Positions 17,449 to 20,847 of a DNA stretch of 20,847 nucleotides are shown one piece after another. Origin of the DNA: Pleurotus ostreatus/Saccharomyces cerevisiae fusant (lineage: Eukaryota; Opisthokonta); NCBI GenBank assembly GCA_024196135.1, contig JAMQCK010000521.1, positions 1 to 20,847 of the forward strand. The letters are read 5' to 3'. The position numbers and the translations under genes are program-made. Positions within the stretch are counted from its first letter, which is position 1. Every line of letters begins with the position of its first letter. The notes below the pieces were generated by a model that saw nothing but the letters and a program-made list of their open reading frames with translations, was not told the DNA's origin and did not search any database.

Positions 17449-19773
17449 CTAGGCAAAGCGACGCAGACGCACCGGCTCCGGGAAGGTGGCGAGCGAGCTG
17501 ATCTTCCGCGTCCTAAGCGAAAATCCGTAGAATTCCTTCATCAGGCGGCACCACTTCTCCGCGCCGCTGCTGTTGGGGCAGCGCGGGTCGCGCAGGCGGA
17601 GCTCGCGCACCTTCGCGATGTTGTTGCGATGCGAGCGCATGGCGCTGTGCCATTCGGTAACCGACTTGGGTGCCATCTTCCCGAGGCGCCAGTGCTGGAT
17701 GACCTCGGCGACGAAATCCTCCTCCCAGTCCGTCCATTCTCCAGACCCGAGGTTCCACTCGTCGCTCTCGAAGGCGTGAGTGGGCGGGAAACCGTGCTTG
17801 GGGTTGGCCCTCTCGTTCACCGGGTTCGGGACAGTGCCGAGGAAAAAGTCGAACTCGCCGTCGTTGACTTCGTCATGCACGTATATGGCACCGTCGTCCG
17901 CATCGGGCAGGGTCGTGGTGTGGCGCGTGAAGACGCGGGTCTCGATACTCACTCCGGCTCCCGCCTCGCGCTGCAGCTTCGCATTTGCGTAGTGCCGGGT
18001 GAAGTAGTTGACGATGCCGCCTCGCTGGATGAATGCCGGGAAATGCGTCTTAGCCCACATTGGTCCTTCGAGGTTAGCCTCCCACGTGCGGAAGAATGCG
18101 CTGCCGGCCTTGCCCTGTAGCGTTGGGTAGTTGTCCTTCGATGGCTCGCGGCGCTCTATGGTCGGCGGTGCTTTCGGAATAGGGTCGCGCGGCAGGTAAA
18201 TAGTGAACTTGATGCCGCGACGCACCAGGTAGTTAAGCATATCCTTCGGCGTCCTGAGCTCGCGAATACAAATGCTATAAAGAAAGACTCGGAGGGCATC
18301 GACATAGTCCGCGATGTGCAGGTACCCTCGCTCGATCACGGGGTGCTCCCAGTCGATCTCGGGGGCACGCTTCGGGTCGTTCTCGCGACGGTAGGCCTCG
18401 CACATGATCTCAAAGAGCTGCGACAAGATCTCGAGCAAGGTCGTCTCCGCGCTGCTGAAGTCGCGATCGCCCGGTGAGAAGACTTCGTCCTGAAGCTTGG
18501 TGGGGTCGGCCAGCTTCCTGCCGCGGACCGGCGAAGCACTGCGCCTCGACGCCGCTCCTCGCATCCTACCCGTGACCGAGGCGCTGCCGCTCCTCGACGA
18601 GCCCGCTACGACGCTCCCTGCTCTCCTGCGGCGGGTCCAGCTGCCTCGCTCCGTCGCCCTCTGCGTGGCGTGGTAGTCGGGGAAGGTCATTCGTCGCAGC
18701 AGCTCAGGCATCTCTTCGAGTCCGGGTGGGCGCGGAGGAGGGGATGGGTACCGACCCGTATCCGTCGACTGGTCTGCCGAACCTTGGTCGGACGGAGGCG
18801 CGAGGGCTCGGCGTCCGCGGGCCTGCTCGCGCTCGCGTTCGAAGAACTCGTCGCGCTCCCATTCGTAGAACTCCTTCAGCGCCGGGGGGCGGTCGCGGCC
18901 TCTCTGCACGGCCTCATCGATGCACTTCTCCTCGAACAGGCGGATAAAGGAGAGGGAGGTGGCGAGAGGGTCGCGGATAAGCGTGCCTCCCGGGGTATAC
19001 GCTTCGCCTGGCTTGGGGGCGAAGGCGACCTTGAAGAGTTCGCGCATCATGAGGAGGTCGCTACTGACCCAGCCTGTGAGTTGGTCGAAGGATCTGCCGG
19101 GGAAGCGCTCCTCCAAGCCGTACTCGAAGTCGCCGTAGTCGCAGGTATACCCTTCATCGCCGGGAGCGCCCTTGTACAGCCCGCGAGGCGCCCACCGAAT
19201 GATCGAGACCTTGGGAGGATGGGTGTCAGGCTGGAAGGCGACCTCGAAGTGATCCAGCAAGCGTTCGGCCATGACACGATCCTTCACTGGATAGGGCCGG
19301 TAATTCTGGAAAGCTTGCAGGCTGTACGTGTTGGAAGGTTCGTAGTCCAGCGCGGGCGTGTCCTCGAAGAGCGCGCGCAACGACTGGTCTTGGAAGAAGC
19401 TGTCGTACTCGAACACGGCGCTTCGGCCTGTGCGCGTGAAGTGCTGCCGAATCTCCTTCTGGAACTCGTCCTCGTCCTCGATCTCCTGCCGAATCCTGAA
19501 GTACTCGCAGAGGACGTCCGGGTTAGCGCGAGTGAAGCGCGGGTCGTGGTGGAGAGCTTCCGTCCAAGGGTAGAAGAAGGGGACCCCGTGTTCGATCCAG
19601 AGCTCGAAGTTGGACAAAGGGTAGTGGGTGAAGAGATTGATGAAGCAGCCGCACTTGTTGCGATCGGGGAACTCGCAAGAGCGAACGATTTCCACTTCCC
19701 AATCCTCCAGAGCGTCCTCCCACCCTAACCCTCTAACCCCTGCACCTGCACCCAGGTGCGCACCTGCACCCAC
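17449..19773 (-). CDS. Uninterrupted 774-residue ORF, unrecognised protein, start uncertain
   Basis: The longest frame in the window: 2.3 kb with no stop and no evident intron, unlike the intron-dense genes to the left. No known domain was recognised. The N-terminal block (about 18-320) is rich in aromatic and acidic residues, for example FELWIEHGVPFFYPWTEAL (56-74), FRIRQEIEDEDEFQKEIRQH (92-111) and YEWERDEFFEREREQARG (303-320). A basic Ser/Arg/Gly-rich linker spans about 377-420 (GSSRSGSASVTGRMRGAAS). The C-terminal block (about 440-760) includes IYVHDEVNDGEFDFFLGT, WTDWEEDFVAEVIQHWRLGK and EKWCRLMKEFYGF. No signal peptide or membrane segment is visible. The first codon at 19773 is GTG, no upstream in-frame ATG exists before a stop at 19824, and the first internal Met is residue 168. 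A start at ATG 19795 spliced by a 49-bp GT-AG intron (19773-19725) keeps frame and would give MGSVQVQGWEDAL. The protein may belong to a basidiomycete-restricted or mobile-element-linked family, but that is inference. Confidence 0.65.
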   Translation of the reverse strand: MGAGAHLGAGAGVRGLGWEDALEDWEVEIVRSCEFPDRNKCGCFINLFTHYPLSNFELWIEHGVPFFYPWTEALHHDPRFTRANPDVLCEYFRIRQEIEDEDEFQKEIRQHFTRTGRSAVFEYDSFFQDQSLRALFEDTPALDYEPSNTYSLQAFQNYRPYPVKDRVMAERLLDHFEVAFQPDTHPPKVSIIRWAPRGLYKGAPGDEGYTCDYGDFEYGLEERFPGRSFDQLTGWVSSDLLMMRELFKVAFAPKPGEAYTPGGTLIRDPLATSLSFIRLFEEKCIDEAVQRGRDRPPALKEFYEWERDEFFEREREQARGRRALAPPSDQGSADQSTDTGRYPSPPPRPPGLEEMPELLRRMTFPDYHATQRATERGSWTRRRRAGSVVAGSSRSGSASVTGRMRGAASRRSASPVRGRKLADPTKLQDEVFSPGDRDFSSAETTLLEILSQLFEIMCEAYRRENDPKRAPEIDWEHPVIERGYLHIADYVDALRVFLYSICIRELRTPKDMLNYLVRRGIKFTIYLPRDPIPKAPPTIERREPSKDNYPTLQGKAGSAFFRTWEANLEGPMWAKTHFPAFIQRGGIVNYFTRHYANAKLQREAGAGVSIETRVFTRHTTTLPDADDGAIYVHDEVNDGEFDFFLGTVPNPVNERANPKHGFPPTHAFESDEWNLGSGEWTDWEEDFVAEVIQHWRLGKMAPKSVTEWHSAMRSHRNNIAKVRELRLRDPRCPNSSGAEKWCRLMKEFYGFSLRTRKISSLATFPEPVRLRRFA

Positions 19774-19788
19774 CCTGCACCTGCACGG
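19723..19788 (-). repeat. Telomere-like CCCTAA tract plus TGCACC hexamer repeat at the ORF 5' end
   Basis: CCCTAACCCTCTAACCCC occupies 19723-19740. It is followed by repeated TGCACC/CACCTG hexamers to 19788. On the minus strand this reads GGGTGCAGGTGC...GGGGTTAGAGGGTTAGGG and overlaps the first 17 codons of the long frame, or exactly the proposed 49-bp intron. The tract is inverted relative to the TTAGGG tract at 16050. Confidence 0.75.
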
Positions 19789-19853
19789 ATCCCATCGCCC
19801 GATCGAGTTTGGCGCTCGCCCTCAATAGCTGGCCCCGCTTCCTATTGAAGGTC

Positions 19854-19893
19854 ACCCCCCCCACTGCCCCTCCCTCCCTCCCTCCCTCCCTCC
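19854..19893. repeat. C-rich microsatellite, (CCCT)n on the plus strand
   Basis: A run of six or seven Cs is followed by about six TCCC tetramers (19868-19891). On the minus strand this is GGGA repeats, a sequence able to form a G-quadruplex. It lies about 60-100 bp upstream of the possible start of the minus-strand gene and could sit in its promoter or 5' UTR. Confidence 0.85.
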
Positions 19894-19947
19894 TCTCTCT
19901 CATTCATATCGCTGATCGCAGGCTATACCTCACCCCCACGTCAACTT

Positions 19948-20287
19948 TCCCTCCATTCATAGCTCGCTCAACCTTCAGTCGCCGCTTGCTCAGCTGGCTT
20001 TCTCGCCTAGCTCATCTCTACTCGCCTGCTCGTCCCGTCTCGTCACTCTTGTCTCGTTCATCTTGTTGGCTCATCTCATTTACGGTTTTCTCTACCTATC
20101 TCAATTGTCTCTACTCATCCCTCCATTCATAGCTCGCTCAACCTTCAGTCGCCCCTCGCTCGGCTGGCTTTCTCGTCTAGCTCATCTCTACTCGCCTGCT
20201 TGTCCCGTCTCATCACTCCTGTCTCGCTCATCTTGCTGGCTCATCTCATTTACCGTTTTCTCTACCTATCTCACTTGTCTCTACTCA
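19948..20287. repeat. Two 170-bp CT-rich tandem copies
   Basis: The segment beginning TCCCTCCATTCATAGCTCGC at 19948 recurs at 20118, and similarity continues for the whole 170-bp unit with roughly a dozen substitutions. The unit is pyrimidine-rich on the plus strand and is itself built of degenerate CTCATCTCGT-like words. The open frames across it are due to the base composition. Confidence 0.88.
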
Positions 20288-20500
20288 CTTGCCCGTCCCA
20301 TCTCACAAACTCGTCCCATCTCATCAGCTCATCTTGTCTGCTTATCTTGCTCGTCTCGATCATCTCGTTCAACTCAGACTATTCTCTAACCATCTCACTC
20401 GTCTTGCTCGTCTAGCTGATCTCGTTCGTCAAGCTCGTCTCCCTCATCTCATCTGCTCATCTCATCTGCTCATCTCGTCGGCTTGTCGGGCTCACTGTCT
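20288..20500. repeat. Degenerate CT-rich satellite
   Basis: Irregular repeats of words such as CTCGTCTCGTC, CATCTCGTTC and CTCATCTGCTCATCT continue from the 170-bp units. No coding signal. It is probably the same low-complexity expansion at a shorter period. Confidence 0.6.
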
Positions 20501-20630
20501 CACTTGCCCCATTACACATGTTGTTGTAGTCGTCTGTTGCCTCGAGTCCAGCAAGAATAGAGTGTATTCCGGTTGTCCTGTATGGTGGTACGAGGACAAA
20601 CGGATAAGGTAAAAATCTACAAAAACGCGG

Positions 20631-20651
20631 TATATAAGCGCTGGTCACGTG
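20631..20651 (+). promoter_or_regulatory. TATA box and CACGTG site upstream of the right-end gene
   Basis: TATATAAG starts at about 20631, roughly 120 bp before the ATG at 20752. The E-box palindrome CACGTG follows at about 20646. A second TTATAAG at 20741 is too close to the ATG to serve as its TATA box. The regulator is unknown; CACGTG is bound by bHLH factors in fungi. Confidence 0.4.
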
Positions 20652-20751
20652 CGCGTGCGGCGATCGCCGAAAACCCGAATTCCACACACCCCCACGAGCG
20701 CTGCACGTCGCGCGAGGTGTAGTAGAGTGTAGGTACCGTATTATAAGTAGA

Positions 20752-20847
20752 ATGCACCCCCAGAATCCAAACAAACCTGCAATTAACGTTCGGCAGCAGC
20801 AACACGTCGCGATTACCAAATTGGGCCTTGAGGACGACGCGTCGTCC
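20752..20847 (+). CDS. 5' end of an unrecognised gene, truncated by the window edge
   Basis: An ATG at 20752 opens 32 codons that remain open to the last base. They read MHPQNPNKPAINVRQQQH and then VAITKLGLEDDASS. The region 5' of the ATG is AT-richer with a TATA-like element at suitable distance. The N terminus is polar, with no signal peptide or membrane segment. A small intron within this stretch cannot be ruled out. Too little is present to assign a family. Confidence 0.4.
   Translation, partial: MHPQNPNKPAINVRQQQHVAITKLGLEDDASS

Noticed and set aside
18670..19728. 352-codon plus-strand open frame
   Set aside because: Antisense to the 774-residue ORF; its openness follows from the GC-rich codon use of the opposite strand and it lacks motifs.
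20457..20819. 120-codon minus-strand frame at the right end
   Set aside because: Crosses the CT-rich satellite and the putative promoter of the right-end gene; no motif.

Overview
The window looks like nuclear DNA of a filamentous basidiomycete, probably an Agaricomycete and possibly a polypore. The evidence is a GC-rich sequence, genes split by many 47-55 bp introns with GTRNGT donors, CTNAY-like branch sites and YAG acceptors, pyrimidine-rich tracts before the start codons, and TTAGGG-type telomere-like motifs. No tRNA, rRNA, CRISPR array or bacterial-style operon was seen.

Layout. 1-3570 is gene-poor and holds degenerate GA-rich minisatellites. 3664-4995 is a six-exon UbiA-family prenyltransferase. 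4996-7700 is its 3' flank plus decayed coding-like DNA, including a minus-strand relic at 6490-7120. 7723-9083 is a seven-exon alpha/beta-hydrolase-fold protein whose nucleophile Ser and catalytic His positions are Ala and Tyr. 9084-10268 has no gene I can support. 10269-11552 is a plus-strand spliced gene relic with frameshifts and an in-frame stop. 11715-13750 is a six-exon Msb1/Mug8 (DUF1708)-like, RhoGAP-related polarity protein. 13751-16040 is mostly non-genic, with intron-like pieces, a 37-bp duplication and one exon-like fragment.

The right third differs in character. Telomere-like TTAGGG tracts at 16050 and CCCTAA tracts at 19723 face each other across about 3.7 kb. Between them lie an array of eleven roughly 25-bp palindromic modules, organised as two 275-bp tandem units (16383-16960), and a single uninterrupted 2.3-kb minus-strand reading frame for an unrecognised 774-residue protein (17449-19773) with no upstream in-frame ATG. 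To its right are a C-tract, two 170-bp CT-rich tandem copies and a CT-rich degenerate satellite. A TATA box and CACGTG site then precede the first 32 codons of a gene that runs off the window (20752 onward). This suggests a subtelomeric or formerly telomeric region.

The three recognisable plus-strand genes do not form an obvious pathway. A prenyltransferase beside an alpha/beta-hydrolase-fold gene could hint at meroterpenoid or quinone chemistry, but the hydrolase-fold protein appears to lack catalytic residues and about 2.7 kb separates them, so they may simply be neighbours. Exon coordinates are my own manual splice calls and have not been checked against transcripts.
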